Assembly: GCF_938018035.1 (NCBI RefSeq) | Contig: NZ_CALIJF010000355.1 | Span: forward strand, 1 to 14,259 | Length of the DNA stretch: 14,259 nt | Direction of reading: 5' to 3' | DNA from: an uncultured Campylobacter sp. | GTDB lineage: Bacteria; Campylobacterota; Campylobacteria; Campylobacterales; Campylobacteraceae | Shown here: piece after piece, positions 7,244 to 14,259 of the stretch | Layout of the letters: each line of letters starts with the position of its first letter | Numbering within the stretch: the first letter of the stretch is position 1 | The notes under the pieces: generated by a model | Told to the model about the DNA's origin: nothing | The model's input: the letters and a program-made list of their open reading frames with translations, nothing else | The model's database searches: none | Translations under genes and position numbers: made by a program

Positions 7244-7749
7244 ACGAAATCGATTCGAGCTTCATCAAAGCCTCGCAAATTTTGCCGCTGATTCACATTT
7301 TAAGCGTGATTTTTTTGGTCTGCGCGCAGATCTGCGTATTTTTGATCGCGCGGATTTTTATGAATTTAAGCAGTAAAAACCAAGCGGATGCGAAGGATGT
7401 AAAATTTGCAGAAATTTTACGATATATGAAACGCTATGAGCAGTTCTTTGCACTATTTTTGGTGATCGTTTGCGGAAGTGGATTTTTTCTTGCGGACGGC
7501 GGAAGTTTTAAATTTTCAGATCCTATGGTAAAAGGTGCGATTGCCACGTTGTGGGCTGGCGCCGGCTTTATACTACTAAATTTTATCTACATGCATTATA
7601 AAATTTCATCTTTGAAGCGAGCTTTGGATGCGGGCGATGAGCTTGAGGCGAATGAGCATTTAATCATCGTTGTTAAATATTTCATCCCGTTAAATATCGT
7701 AGTCACGCTGATTTGCGTTTATCTAGGTGTGACGGTGGGCGAGTTTTGA
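7240..7749 (+). CDS. four-helix integral membrane protein, HemJ/CopD-like topology
   Basis: A 169-aa inner-membrane protein with four predicted helices, at about residues 13-40, 70-86, 100-120 and 144-165. His19 sits within helix 1 and His119 at the end of helix 3. This size, topology and histidine placement recall the HemJ (protoporphyrinogen oxidase) and CopD-like families, but I see no decisive motif and the assignment is weak. The start is TTG at 7240, overlapping the alaS stop (TTGA), with AAAGG at 7229-7233 at good spacing inside the alaS end. Its own TGA overlaps the maf ATG by one base. It lies between alaS and maf, which as I recall are adjacent in C. jejuni and H. pylori. Confidence 0.8.
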   Translation: MNEIDSSFIKASQILPLIHILSVIFLVCAQICVFLIARIFMNLSSKNQADAKDVKFAEILRYMKRYEQFFALFLVIVCGSGFFLADGGSFKFSDPMVKGAIATLWAGAGFILLNFIYMHYKISSLKRALDAGDELEANEHLIIVVKYFIPLNIVVTLICVYLGVTVGEF

Positions 7750-8294
7750 TGATCTATTTAGCTTCCAGCTCGCCTACTAGGGCGCAAATTCTAAAAGATA
7801 ACGGCGTAGAATTTACGCAAATTCCTTTTAATTTCGACGAAAGCGGCATTAGTAAGGACGATGCACGCACCTATGCTTACCGCGTTGCCGTAGCCAAGAA
7901 AGTGCAGTTTTTTAAAATTTATAAAAATTATGATAGAGTGCTGTTTGCCGATAGCTCCGTACTTGCCGGCGGCGAAATTTTAGGCAAGGCGCGGGATGAA
8001 GCGGACGCGTTAAGGATGCTGCGAGCTCAAAGTGGTGCTAGCTGCGCCGTTTATACTGCGATGATTTTTTGCAGTAAGGCGCTAGAGCTTTCGGCACTTA
8101 GCGTCGCAAGCTTTGAATTTGCGGAATTTAATGAAGCGGATTTAAAAAGCTATATCGCTAGCGGTGATTGGCGCGGCAAGGCGGGTGCGATGAGTATCGA
8201 AGGCTTTAACGAAAAATATATCAAAAGCTCGCGTGGGTCAAAATTCACGGCGATGGGGCTTGATCTGGAAATTTTAAAGAGGTTTGTATGGTAA
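7749..8294 (+). CDS. maf: Maf-family nucleotide pyrophosphatase
   Basis: A 181-aa Maf/HAM1-superfamily protein. Maf enzymes hydrolyse non-canonical or bulk nucleoside triphosphates to monophosphates, and overproduction inhibits septum formation in some bacteria. The sequence shows the N-terminal substrate motif LASSSPTRAQIL, the catalytic-region Asp68 in FADSSV with GEILGKARDE following, and GDWRGKAGAMSIEG (residues 139-152), matching the family's WxGKAG motif. The ATG at 7749 is in TGATG with the upstream stop. An upstream in-frame ATG at 7713 lies inside the previous gene and would add 12 residues before the conserved start. The gene overlaps pbpA by seven bases. Confidence 0.92.
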   Translation: MIYLASSSPTRAQILKDNGVEFTQIPFNFDESGISKDDARTYAYRVAVAKKVQFFKIYKNYDRVLFADSSVLAGGEILGKARDEADALRMLRAQSGASCAVYTAMIFCSKALELSALSVASFEFAEFNEADLKSYIASGDWRGKAGAMSIEGFNEKYIKSSRGSKFTAMGLDLEILKRFVW

Positions 8295-10198
8295 GAGTTT
8301 TATTTAGTTTTATTACGGTTTGCGCGTTTGCTGCAGGCGGAATTTTTTTGTATTTTTATTCGCAAATCCGCTTGGAATCGGACTCAATCATCGATTATCA
8401 TCCCGAGCTTACGACTAAAATTTATGATCGCAACGGTAATTTGATAGCCAACGTTTTTAATGAACAAAATAGAATTTACGTAAAATTCGACGAGATTCCA
8501 GGCCGCGTGATCGAGGCGCTCGTAGCTATCGAGGATACGGCGTTTTTCGAACACGGCGGTGTGAATGTCGAGGCGATTTTTAGGGCGATTATTAAGGATG
8601 TCAAAGCGATGAAATTCGTCGAAGGGGCTTCCACGATTACGCAGCAGATCACGCGAAATTTAGTTCTTTCGAGCGAAAAGAAGCTTGATCGCAAGATCAA
8701 AGAAGCGATCCTATCGCTTAAGATAGAAAACGCCCTAAGCAAGGAACAAATTCTAGAGCGTTACTTCAACGAAGTGTATTTTGGGCACGGATATTACGGC
8801 ATCCGCACGGCGGCTTTGGGATATTTCAAAAAAGATTTGCAAGATTTAAGCCTTAAAGAGATCGCGATTTTAGTGGGCTTGCCGAAAGCTCCTAGCAGCT
8901 TTGATCCTACTAAGCACCTTGATTTGTCGCTTTCGCGCGCCAATAACGTGATTTATAGGATGCATGAGCTCGGCTGGATAAATAAGACCGAATATGAGCT
9001 TGCGATGAACGAGCAGCCTACGATCTACAACGAAACGCTCACGCAAAACGCAGCGCCGTATGCCGTAGATGAGATCATAAAAGAAGCGGAAAAAATTCTA
9101 CCGGATGTCCGCACAGGTGGATACCGCATAGATACGAGCCTTGATCTAAAGGCGCAAGCGATGGCGCAAGAGGCATTAGTTTTCGGCTACAATGAAATTT
9201 TAAAGCGCAACAAAGACGCCAATGCAAGCAACGTAAACGGCGCTATGGTCGTCACGCATCCGCAAAATGGCGAAATTTTAGCCTTAGTAGGCGGCGTGGA
9301 TTACGCGAAATCAAATTTCAATCGTGCCAGTCAATCCCAGCGCCAAACCGGCTCCAGCTTCAAGCCTTTCGTCTATCAAATCGCCCTTGATATGGGCTAC
9401 TCGACGATGACCGAAGTGCCCGATATAGCTAGAGAATTCGACGATGGCAGCGATAAAACGTGGAAGCCGAAAAATTACGACAAGACTTACAGCGGCTACA
9501 TCACGATCAAAGAAGCTTTAACTCGCTCGCGCAACCTTGCCTCGATCAATCTGATGCAATCTATCGGCGTTGATCGCGCGGTAAAAAAGCTGGGTGAGTT
9601 CGGCTTTAAGAACGTCCCGCCCGCCCTGTCGGTGGCTATCGGCAGCTACGGAATTTCGCCGCTTGAATACTCCACGATGTATTCGATGTTTCCGGGGCTT
9701 GGAATTACGGCAAAATCAAAATTTATCGTTTCGATTACCGATAAGGACGGCAAAACTCGCTTTATCGAGCCTGAGCGCCGCCGCGTGCTGCGCCCTGAAC
9801 AGGCATATCTGATGACTACGCTACTAAAAAATATCGTGCAGCGCGGCACCGGTACTCGCGCACGCGTGCAAGGCATCGACATAGCGGGCAAAACAGGCAC
9901 CTCAAACGATAGCATAGATGCGTGGTTTTGCGGCTTTACGCCGGATTTGCAGATCATAATCTGGTATGGCAACGACGATTATAAACCTATGCGAAAGGTC
10001 GAGGGTGGCGGGCGTACTGCAGCACCAGTCTTTGCGCGCTTTTTAGCAAACTACCTCAAAGAGTATCCGCAAACTAAACGAAATTTCACGGTTCCGGACG
10101 GCGTCTTTAGCAGCTCATACAACGGCAAGGAGGAGTATTATACTAAAATTTCGCCGCTTCCTAAACCCCGTGAAAGCAGCAGCGACGGATCATTTTAA
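8288..10198 (+). CDS. pbpA: penicillin-binding protein 1A (bifunctional transglycosylase/transpeptidase)
   Basis: Class A PBP of 636 aa that polymerises glycan strands and cross-links peptides of peptidoglycan; anchored in the inner membrane by one helix at about residues 3-25. The GT51 domain shows the catalytic Glu82 in IEDTAFFEHGG, then GASTITQQ (113-120) and KIKEAILSLKIE. The transpeptidase domain carries the active Ser356 in SSFK (356-359), SRN (414-416) and KTGTS (535-539). All catalytic motifs are present and the length is normal for the family in Campylobacter. The ATG at 8288 has AAAGAGG at 8276-8282 and lies inside the end of maf. It is the last gene of the alaS operon; I see no convincing T-tailed terminator after it. 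Confidence 0.97.
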   Translation: MVRVLFSFITVCAFAAGGIFLYFYSQIRLESDSIIDYHPELTTKIYDRNGNLIANVFNEQNRIYVKFDEIPGRVIEALVAIEDTAFFEHGGVNVEAIFRAIIKDVKAMKFVEGASTITQQITRNLVLSSEKKLDRKIKEAILSLKIENALSKEQILERYFNEVYFGHGYYGIRTAALGYFKKDLQDLSLKEIAILVGLPKAPSSFDPTKHLDLSLSRANNVIYRMHELGWINKTEYELAMNEQPTIYNETLTQNAAPYAVDEIIKEAEKILPDVRTGGYRIDTSLDLKAQAMAQEALVFGYNEILKRNKDANASNVNGAMVVTHPQNGEILALVGGVDYAKSNFNRASQSQRQTGSSFKPFVYQIALDMGYSTMTEVPDIAREFDDGSDKTWKPKNYDKTYSGYITIKEALTRSRNLASINLMQSIGVDRAVKKLGEFGFKNVPPALSVAIGSYGISPLEYSTMYSMFPGLGITAKSKFIVSITDKDGKTRFIEPERRRVLRPEQAYLMTTLLKNIVQRGTGTRARVQGIDIAGKTGTSNDSIDAWFCGFTPDLQIIIWYGNDDYKPMRKVEGGGRTAAPVFARFLANYLKEYPQTKRNFTVPDGVFSSSYNGKEEYYTKISPLPKPRESSSDGSF

Positions 10199-10257
10199 AT
10201 TTGGATGGAAATCTAAATTTGATCCACTTTCGGAAGCCCTTGCATGAATTGCGTTTA

Positions 10258-10297
10258 TTACACAAACATAAATATGCTAATTTTATAGTTTGTGTAA
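10258..10297. promoter_or_regulatory. inverted repeat, possible operator
   Basis: TTACACAAAC (10258-10267) and GTTTGTGTAA (10288-10297) form a perfect 10-bp inverted repeat with a 20-base AT-rich spacer. The right arm ends 12 bases before a likely -10 box, so it overlaps the expected -35 region. There is no T-tract, so a binding site for a regulator is more likely than a terminator. The regulator is unknown. Confidence 0.5.
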
Positions 10298-10309
10298 GGT
10301 TGTAGGCGC

Positions 10310-10315
10310 TAAAAT
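10310..10315 (+). promoter_or_regulatory. -10 box before the second AT-rich island
   Basis: TAAAAT within GCTAAAATGCG (10308-10318), identical over 11 bases to the alaS promoter element, 28 bases before the TTG start at 10344. Confidence 0.5.
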
Positions 10316-10343
10316 GCGTAATCATTTTATTTAGGGGTTAAGA

Positions 10344-10994
10344 TTGCAGGATTTAGAATTCGAAAGTAAAAAGATAAGAATAGAAAATACTCGTGTAAAA
10401 TTCGGCAAATTTTTTACGAAATTATGTTTTATATATTTTTTATATTCTCTTAGCACCTTTATAATTCCTAAAAATATTTTAGATATTTCTCCTGTGTGCT
10501 TAAATTTCGTAAATTTTATGAAAAGCTATTTTCCAAATATCGAAATTATCGGTAGTATTAGCCCATACACCCAACTTTCTGAATTTTACGTTAGTATTAT
10601 GTGGATATACGGGATTATTATTTTTGCGGTTTCTAGCTTATATTCATTGGTTTATTATATTTACTTTTGCAGATATGATGATGATTTTATATTGCTTTCA
10701 AAAAAGAAGTGTGAAAACGATTGCCCGTTTTTGTTGCTTCCGTTTATGTTCGGTCTCGGTATTTTTATGTTTGAGGTTTATTATACCGGATATTTTGCAA
10801 GCAGCGGTATAAGCATAAGAACAAGCCATTTTATGCCGGAATTTCAAAGTAGATTTTCAATTTTTGGATATATCATTTTCTTTCAATCCAGTTTTTCTCT
10901 TTCGGGTTCCGTAATATTAATGTCTACATTCGAATTTGTTTACAAAATATATTTCTATTTAAAAGGAGTGAAAGATGCAGAACAAAGTCAATGA
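10344..10994 (+). CDS. hypothetical polytopic membrane protein
   Basis: A 216-aa protein I do not recognise, with about four hydrophobic helices (roughly residues 23-42, 81-108, 128-148 and 172-200) and a charged N-terminal tail of about 20 residues. The start is TTG at 10344 with AGGGG (10333-10337) at good spacing; no in-frame ATG occurs before the second half of the first loop. The DNA is AT-rich compared with pbpA and the nitric oxide reductase gene and uses ATA, TTA and AGA codons, so it is probably an acquired accessory gene. A short ORF begins inside its 3' end. No catalytic motif is visible. The inverted repeat and -10 box upstream suggest it has its own regulated promoter. Confidence 0.75.
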   Translation: MQDLEFESKKIRIENTRVKFGKFFTKLCFIYFLYSLSTFIIPKNILDISPVCLNFVNFMKSYFPNIEIIGSISPYTQLSEFYVSIMWIYGIIIFAVSSLYSLVYYIYFCRYDDDFILLSKKKCENDCPFLLLPFMFGLGIFMFEVYYTGYFASSGISIRTSHFMPEFQSRFSIFGYIIFFQSSFSLSGSVILMSTFEFVYKIYFYLKGVKDAEQSQ

Positions 10995-11016
10995 AAAGAG
11001 CGGCGTATTGAATTAA
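10975..11016 (+). other. 13-codon ORF with strong ribosome binding site
   Basis: ATG at 10975 is preceded by AAGGAG (10963-10968, spacing 6) and encodes only MQNKVNEKSGVLN before TAA. It overlaps the end of the preceding gene in another frame. It may be a leader peptide for the next gene, or the remaining 5' end of a gene lost when the island was rearranged. Confidence 0.3.
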
Positions 11017-11035
11017 AAATTTGGAGTATTATCGT

Positions 11036-11686
11036 ATGGAATTTCAAAGTTATAAATCTGAAATGCCTCTTTTTATGATCAAAGATTATTGGACTAAAAT
11101 CAGCACAGAATGTTATTTAATATTAGCTGTATTTTTAGTTATATTTCTATTTTTCTGCAGAGGAAGTGCTTGGGCATATCAATTTTTAGGAGCCGTTACT
11201 TTTTTGGTAGGAATTTTATTTATTAATAAACATAAATTTTTAAATTTCTATTCCGATAGAATAGAATATAATTCTTTATGCAAAAATTATAACGACGTAT
11301 ATTCGGTACATAAAAGTGTAAAGACTTCTAATTTTGATAAAATCGCTATTTATAAATTTTCTGGACTAGTAATTGAAGATGCTTGCAAATACAATGCCAA
11401 TATAACTAGATTTAAAAAATTTCTCTTGCTAATTTTATCGTACGCTCTGCATCCGATAAATCTTCTTTGCTTCGGTGTACTTAAAATTTTAAGAAGAATA
11501 GATAGCATAAATTTAAATGTTCTAATTTTATTAGATAGTACTCATAGTAATTATTTTGCCATTCCGCTAACTATGTTAAGTGAGTATGAACGAGTAAATT
11601 TGAAAAAGTATTTAAAAGACAAACTAAATCTAAATCTTGATAATATTGAAATCAGGGATAGTTTTATAGATATAAATTTTATATAA
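11036..11686 (+). CDS. hypothetical membrane protein, possible bacterial PH-like domain
   Basis: A 216-aa protein I do not recognise by family. Two adjacent helices (about residues 26-42 and 46-63) are followed by FYSDRIEYN and, near the end, YFAIPLTMLSEYERVNLKKYL. This layout of a helix pair, then a short beta-rich segment and a closing helix, resembles membrane proteins with a bacterial PH-like domain; that is a guess. A third hydrophobic stretch lies at about 128-152. I chose the ATG at 11036, served by GGAG at 11023-11026 (spacing 9), over a TTG at 11021 that would add five residues but contains that site. The DNA is very AT-rich (9 G or C in 60 bases at 11221-11280). It follows the 13-codon ORF by 19 bases and is probably co-transcribed with the gene at 10344. 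Confidence 0.72.
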   Translation: MEFQSYKSEMPLFMIKDYWTKISTECYLILAVFLVIFLFFCRGSAWAYQFLGAVTFLVGILFINKHKFLNFYSDRIEYNSLCKNYNDVYSVHKSVKTSNFDKIAIYKFSGLVIEDACKYNANITRFKKFLLLILSYALHPINLLCFGVLKILRRIDSINLNVLILLDSTHSNYFAIPLTMLSEYERVNLKKYLKDKLNLNLDNIEIRDSFIDINFI

Positions 11687-11738
11687 AATTTTCTAAAACC
11701 CTTTATTTCAGTATACTTTAATAAATTCCAGCTTAAGC

Positions 11739-11753
11739 AGATAAATTTTATCT
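11739..11753. repeat. AT-rich palindrome after the second island
   Basis: AGATAAA and TTTATCT surround a single T, with a T-rich run immediately after (TTTTATT). It resembles the palindrome at 2589-2605. It could be a weak terminator for the island genes or a regulator site upstream of the nitric oxide reductase gene. Confidence 0.35.
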
Positions 11754-11794
11754 TTTTATTGACGAGCCTCAATGCTTATAGAAATTTAAATAGG

Positions 11795-11800
11795 TAAAAT
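11795..11800 (+). promoter_or_regulatory. possible -10 box of the nitric oxide reductase gene
   Basis: TAAAAT, 30 bases before the ATG at 11831. A transcript from it would begin within the left arm of the inverted repeat at 11801-11828. TATACT at 11712-11717 is an alternative farther upstream. Confidence 0.35.
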
Positions 11801-11828
11801 TCACTCCTAATTTCAGTTAAAGGAGTGA
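11801..11828 (+). promoter_or_regulatory. inverted repeat covering the ribosome binding site of the NO reductase gene
   Basis: TCACTCCT (11801-11808) and AGGAGTGA (11821-11828) are perfect 8-bp arms with a 12-base loop. The right arm contains the AGGAG that serves the ATG at 11831. In RNA the hairpin would hide the ribosome binding site; in DNA it could be an operator next to the -10 box. Confidence 0.5.
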
Positions 11829-11830
11829 GA

Positions 11831-14068
11831 ATGGCAGAATATAAAAAGCTCTGGATGACGCTCGTAGCGGTACTCATCGTGGGCTTTAGTTTCTTGGGTT
11901 TTTACGGCGGCGAGGTGTATAGGCAGTCTCCGCCGGTGGTAAAATTTACCGATGCTAGCGGAGCTGAGCTAATCAGCACCGAGCGCATTTACCGCGGGCA
12001 GGAGGCCTGGCAGAGTATCGGCGGTATGCAGGTGGGCTCGATCTGGGGCCATGGAGCGTATCAGGCGCCCGATTGGAGCGCGGATTGGCTGCATAAGGAG
12101 CTAGTTGCGTTTATGGATATCAAGGCGCAGGAGCGTTTCGGCGCTAAATTTGACGCCTTAAATGACGAGCAAAAGGCGCAGATCAAAGCGCTTACAAAGG
12201 CCGAGTACCGCACCAACACCGTAAAAGACGGCACCGTTAAGCTAAGCGATGATCGCTTGAAGGCTATGGCGGTCGTAAAAGACGAGTACATGGGTGTTTT
12301 CGGAAACGATCCGCGCTTTAAAAAGCTTCGCGAGGATTATGCGATGAAGGAAAACACGCTCGCAAATGAGCAGCATCGCGCCGAGCTTATGGATTTCATA
12401 TTTTGGACTGCTTGGGCTGTTTCTACGGATCGTCCGAGCGGAGAGGCGACCTATACCAATAACTGGCCGCACGAGCCGCTAATAGACAATGTCCCTACCA
12501 CGGAAAACGTCGTTTGGACGATCGCAAGCCTCGTTATTTTGCTTACCGGCATCGGTCTTTTAGTGTGGTTTGGAAATTTCTACGGCAAAAAGGACGAGGA
12601 TTTCGAGGCTCCTGCGAAGCTTAGCGCCGATCCGATCGCCGCTTTAGCGCTTACGCCGTCGCAAAAGGCGCTCGGCAAGTACCTTTTCGTAGCGATTGCG
12701 TTGTTTGCATTTCAAGCCTTCATCGGCGGCTTTGTTGCGCACTATACGATCGAGGGTCAGTCCTTTTTCGGGCTTGATATTTCACAATATATCCCTTACT
12801 CGCTAGCTCGCACCTGGCACGTGCAGGCGTCCATTTTCTGGATCGCTACGGGCTTTTTGGCGGCGGGATTGTTTCTAGCTCCGATCATCAACGGCGGCAA
12901 GGATCCTAAATTTCAAAAGCTCGGTGTGGACGTGCTTTTCTACGCGCTTCTTTTCTTGGTCGTCGGCAGCTTCGCGGGCGAATACATGGCGATTGCGGGC
13001 AAGATGGATCCAAGCAGCAGTTTCTGGATCGGACATCAAGGATATGAGTATTTAGATCTCGGTAGAATTTGGCAGCTGATACTGTTTGTGGGTCTTGTGA
13101 TCTGGATGGTGCTCGTGCTTCGCGGCTTTATCGCGGGCTTTAGAGCCGAGGGCGATAAGAATTTATTGGCGATTTTTACCGCTTCGGTTATCGCCGTAGG
13201 GCTTTTTTACGGCGCGGGGCTTTTTTACGGACAGCGTTCGCCGATCCCTGTAATGGAGTATTGGCGCTGGTGGGTCGTGCACCTTTGGGTCGAGGGATTT
13301 TTCGAGGTTTTCGCGACGGCGTCTTTGGCGTTCGTATTCGCGTCCTTGGGCTTAGTAAGCAAGAAATTTGCCACCTACACCTCGATTGCTAGTGCATCGA
13401 TTTTTTTAATCGGCGGAATTCCTGGTACCTTCCACCACCTCTATTTTGCGGGCACTACTACGCCGATAATGGCTGTGGGTGCGAGCTTCTCGGCGCTTGA
13501 GGTCGTTCCTTTGGTGCTTTTGGGCTCGGAGGCGTTTCACTACTACAAACTTCAATTTGCGCAGGATTGGGCTAAGCGTCTAAAATGGCCGCTTTACTGC
13601 TTCATCGCCGTAGCGTTTTGGAATATGCTGGGCGCGGGCGTTTTCGGCTTTTTAATCAACCCGCCGCTTGCGTTGTTTTACATTCAGGGCTTAAATACCA
13701 CCGCGGTGCACGCTCATACGGCGCTATTTGGCGTATACGGCTTTTTGGCGCTCGGCTTCGTGTGGCTCGTGGCGCTGTATATCTACAGGCAAAAAAGCTT
13801 CGATGATACGCTGATGAAGATAGGCTTTTGGGCGCTTAACGCGGGTCTGCTTCTAATGGTGCTGATTTCGCTATTGCCTGTCGGAATTTTGCAGGCGTTT
13901 GCGGCGATCGACGTGGGTATGTGGTACGCAAGAAGCGCGGAATTTTTGCAAAAAGATAGCCTCTATGGGCTCCGCTGGGCGCGCATCATCGGCGATACGA
14001 TCTTTTTGGTGGGAAGCGTGTGCTTCTTGCTTCAAATCGTGCGAATGATATTCTCACGCGCTAAATAG
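11831..14068 (+). CDS. norZ: quinol-dependent nitric oxide reductase (qNOR)
   Basis: Reduces two NO to N2O with electrons from quinol, in the inner membrane; serves denitrification or NO detoxification. The 745-aa single-subunit enzyme has an N-terminal helix (about 8-26), the qNOR periplasmic extension (WQSIGGMQVGSIWGHGAYQ from residue 60) and then the NorB-like helical core. By analogy with cytochrome c-dependent NorB, low-spin haem b ligands are His330 and His629, the haem b3 ligand is His627, and non-haem FeB is bound by His484, His535, His536 and Glu488, with Glu492 nearby; the spacings agree. All ligands are present. AGGAG (11821-11825) fits the ATG at 11831; a GTG at 11825 overlaps that site and is unlikely. 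The GC-rich DNA matches the conserved genes. It appears monocistronic, ending at a strong terminator. Also called norB in some annotations. Confidence 0.95.
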   Translation: MAEYKKLWMTLVAVLIVGFSFLGFYGGEVYRQSPPVVKFTDASGAELISTERIYRGQEAWQSIGGMQVGSIWGHGAYQAPDWSADWLHKELVAFMDIKAQERFGAKFDALNDEQKAQIKALTKAEYRTNTVKDGTVKLSDDRLKAMAVVKDEYMGVFGNDPRFKKLREDYAMKENTLANEQHRAELMDFIFWTAWAVSTDRPSGEATYTNNWPHEPLIDNVPTTENVVWTIASLVILLTGIGLLVWFGNFYGKKDEDFEAPAKLSADPIAALALTPSQKALGKYLFVAIALFAFQAFIGGFVAHYTIEGQSFFGLDISQYIPYSLARTWHVQASIFWIATGFLAAGLFLAPIINGGKDPKFQKLGVDVLFYALLFLVVGSFAGEYMAIAGKMDPSSSFWIGHQGYEYLDLGRIWQLILFVGLVIWMVLVLRGFIAGFRAEGDKNLLAIFTASVIAVGLFYGAGLFYGQRSPIPVMEYWRWWVVHLWVEGFFEVFATASLAFVFASLGLVSKKFATYTSIASASIFLIGGIPGTFHHLYFAGTTTPIMAVGASFSALEVVPLVLLGSEAFHYYKLQFAQDWAKRLKWPLYCFIAVAFWNMLGAGVFGFLINPPLALFYIQGLNTTAVHAHTALFGVYGFLALGFVWLVALYIYRQKSFDDTLMKIGFWALNAGLLLMVLISLLPVGILQAFAAIDVGMWYARSAEFLQKDSLYGLRWARIIGDTIFLVGSVCFLLQIVRMIFSRAK

Positions 14069-14097
14069 AGCTTTCGCGAGCTTTTATCGCTTGCTTT

Positions 14098-14133
14098 GCC
14101 TCGCAGGAATTTTATATTCTTGCGAGGCTTTTT
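14098..14133 (+). terminator. intrinsic terminator after the NO reductase gene
   Basis: A 13-bp stem (GCCTCGCAGGAAT with ATTCTTGCGAGGC, one G-U pair) and a five-base loop are followed by TTTTT. It lies 29 bases after the stop codon and is the clearest terminator in the window. Confidence 0.93.
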
Positions 14134-14146
14134 AAATTTAGCGTAC

Positions 14147-14198
14147 TTCGCGCGGGCTTTTTTGTGATGGCTTGTTTTCGCGGACGATACCCGCGCGA
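14147..14198. repeat. GC-rich inverted repeat in the right-end intergenic region
   Basis: TCGCGCGGG (14148-14156) and CCCGCGCGA (14190-14198) are perfect 9-bp arms 33 bases apart. No gene is visible from 14134 to the end of the window. A T run follows the left arm, not the right, so it is not a standard plus-strand terminator. Confidence 0.4.
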
Positions 14199-14259
14199 GC
14201 TTTAAGCTTAGCCGCAAATTGCGATCAATCTTTAAAATTTTAAAATTTCATCCTCTTAA

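Noticed and set aside
7713..7748. Upstream ATG for maf
   Set aside because: It would add residues not found in the family and lies within the previous gene; the ATG at 7749 gives the conserved N-terminus.
10187..10225. Terminator after pbpA
   Set aside because: GGATC and GATCC with internal AAATTT words could pair, but the stem has a large bulge and no T-tract follows.
11825..11830. GTG start for the nitric oxide reductase
   Set aside because: The GTG is part of the ribosome binding site region for the well-placed ATG at 11831.
14032..14217. Minus-strand ORF of 61 codons at the right end
   Set aside because: It runs through the strong terminator hairpin and the end of the nitric oxide reductase gene, and its lysine-rich sequence looks like translated AT-rich noncoding DNA.

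Overview
The window looks like chromosomal DNA of a Campylobacter species of the moderate-GC, oral or anaerobic type (C. gracilis, C. rectus or C. showae-like). The reasons are the hyper-abundant AAATTT hexamer, the TAAAAT/TATAAT-type -10 boxes without clear -35 boxes, the protein sequences, and a gene order (hemH and an oxidoreductase divergent from alaS, then maf and pbpA) that as I recall matches C. jejuni Cj0503c-Cj0508 with small differences. The species assignment is inference.

Layout. 1-484 is a gene-free, RAATTY-rich stretch. 485-1741 encodes a TviB/WbpA-type UDP-N-acetylhexosamine 6-dehydrogenase for surface polysaccharide. 1798-2595 is an AT-rich island with a 42-codon ORF, a frameshifted small gene and a two-helix membrane protein of unknown function. 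On the minus strand, 4578-2612 carries a Gfo/Idh/MocA-fold protein translationally coupled to hemH, the last enzyme of haem synthesis. A divergent promoter region (4585-4699) separates these from a tightly overlapping plus-strand operon: alaS, a four-helix membrane protein with a TTG start, maf and pbpA (4700-10198). 10344-11686 is a second AT-rich island with two unrecognised membrane proteins and a 13-codon ORF between them. 11831-14068 encodes a quinol-dependent nitric oxide reductase, followed by a strong intrinsic terminator.

Functionally the conserved genes cover envelope work (nucleotide-sugar dehydrogenase, PBP1A, Maf), haem supply (HemH), translation (AlaS) and nitric oxide reduction (a haem b enzyme). 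The unexplained material is concentrated in the two AT-rich islands, which look like accessory insertions between conserved blocks. I did not recognise any defence system, CRISPR array, transposase, integrase, rRNA or tRNA. The best candidates for something undescribed are the phased RAATTY array at the left end, the island membrane proteins with their small or broken partner ORFs, and two inverted repeats placed at likely control points (before the second island and over the nitric oxide reductase ribosome binding site).
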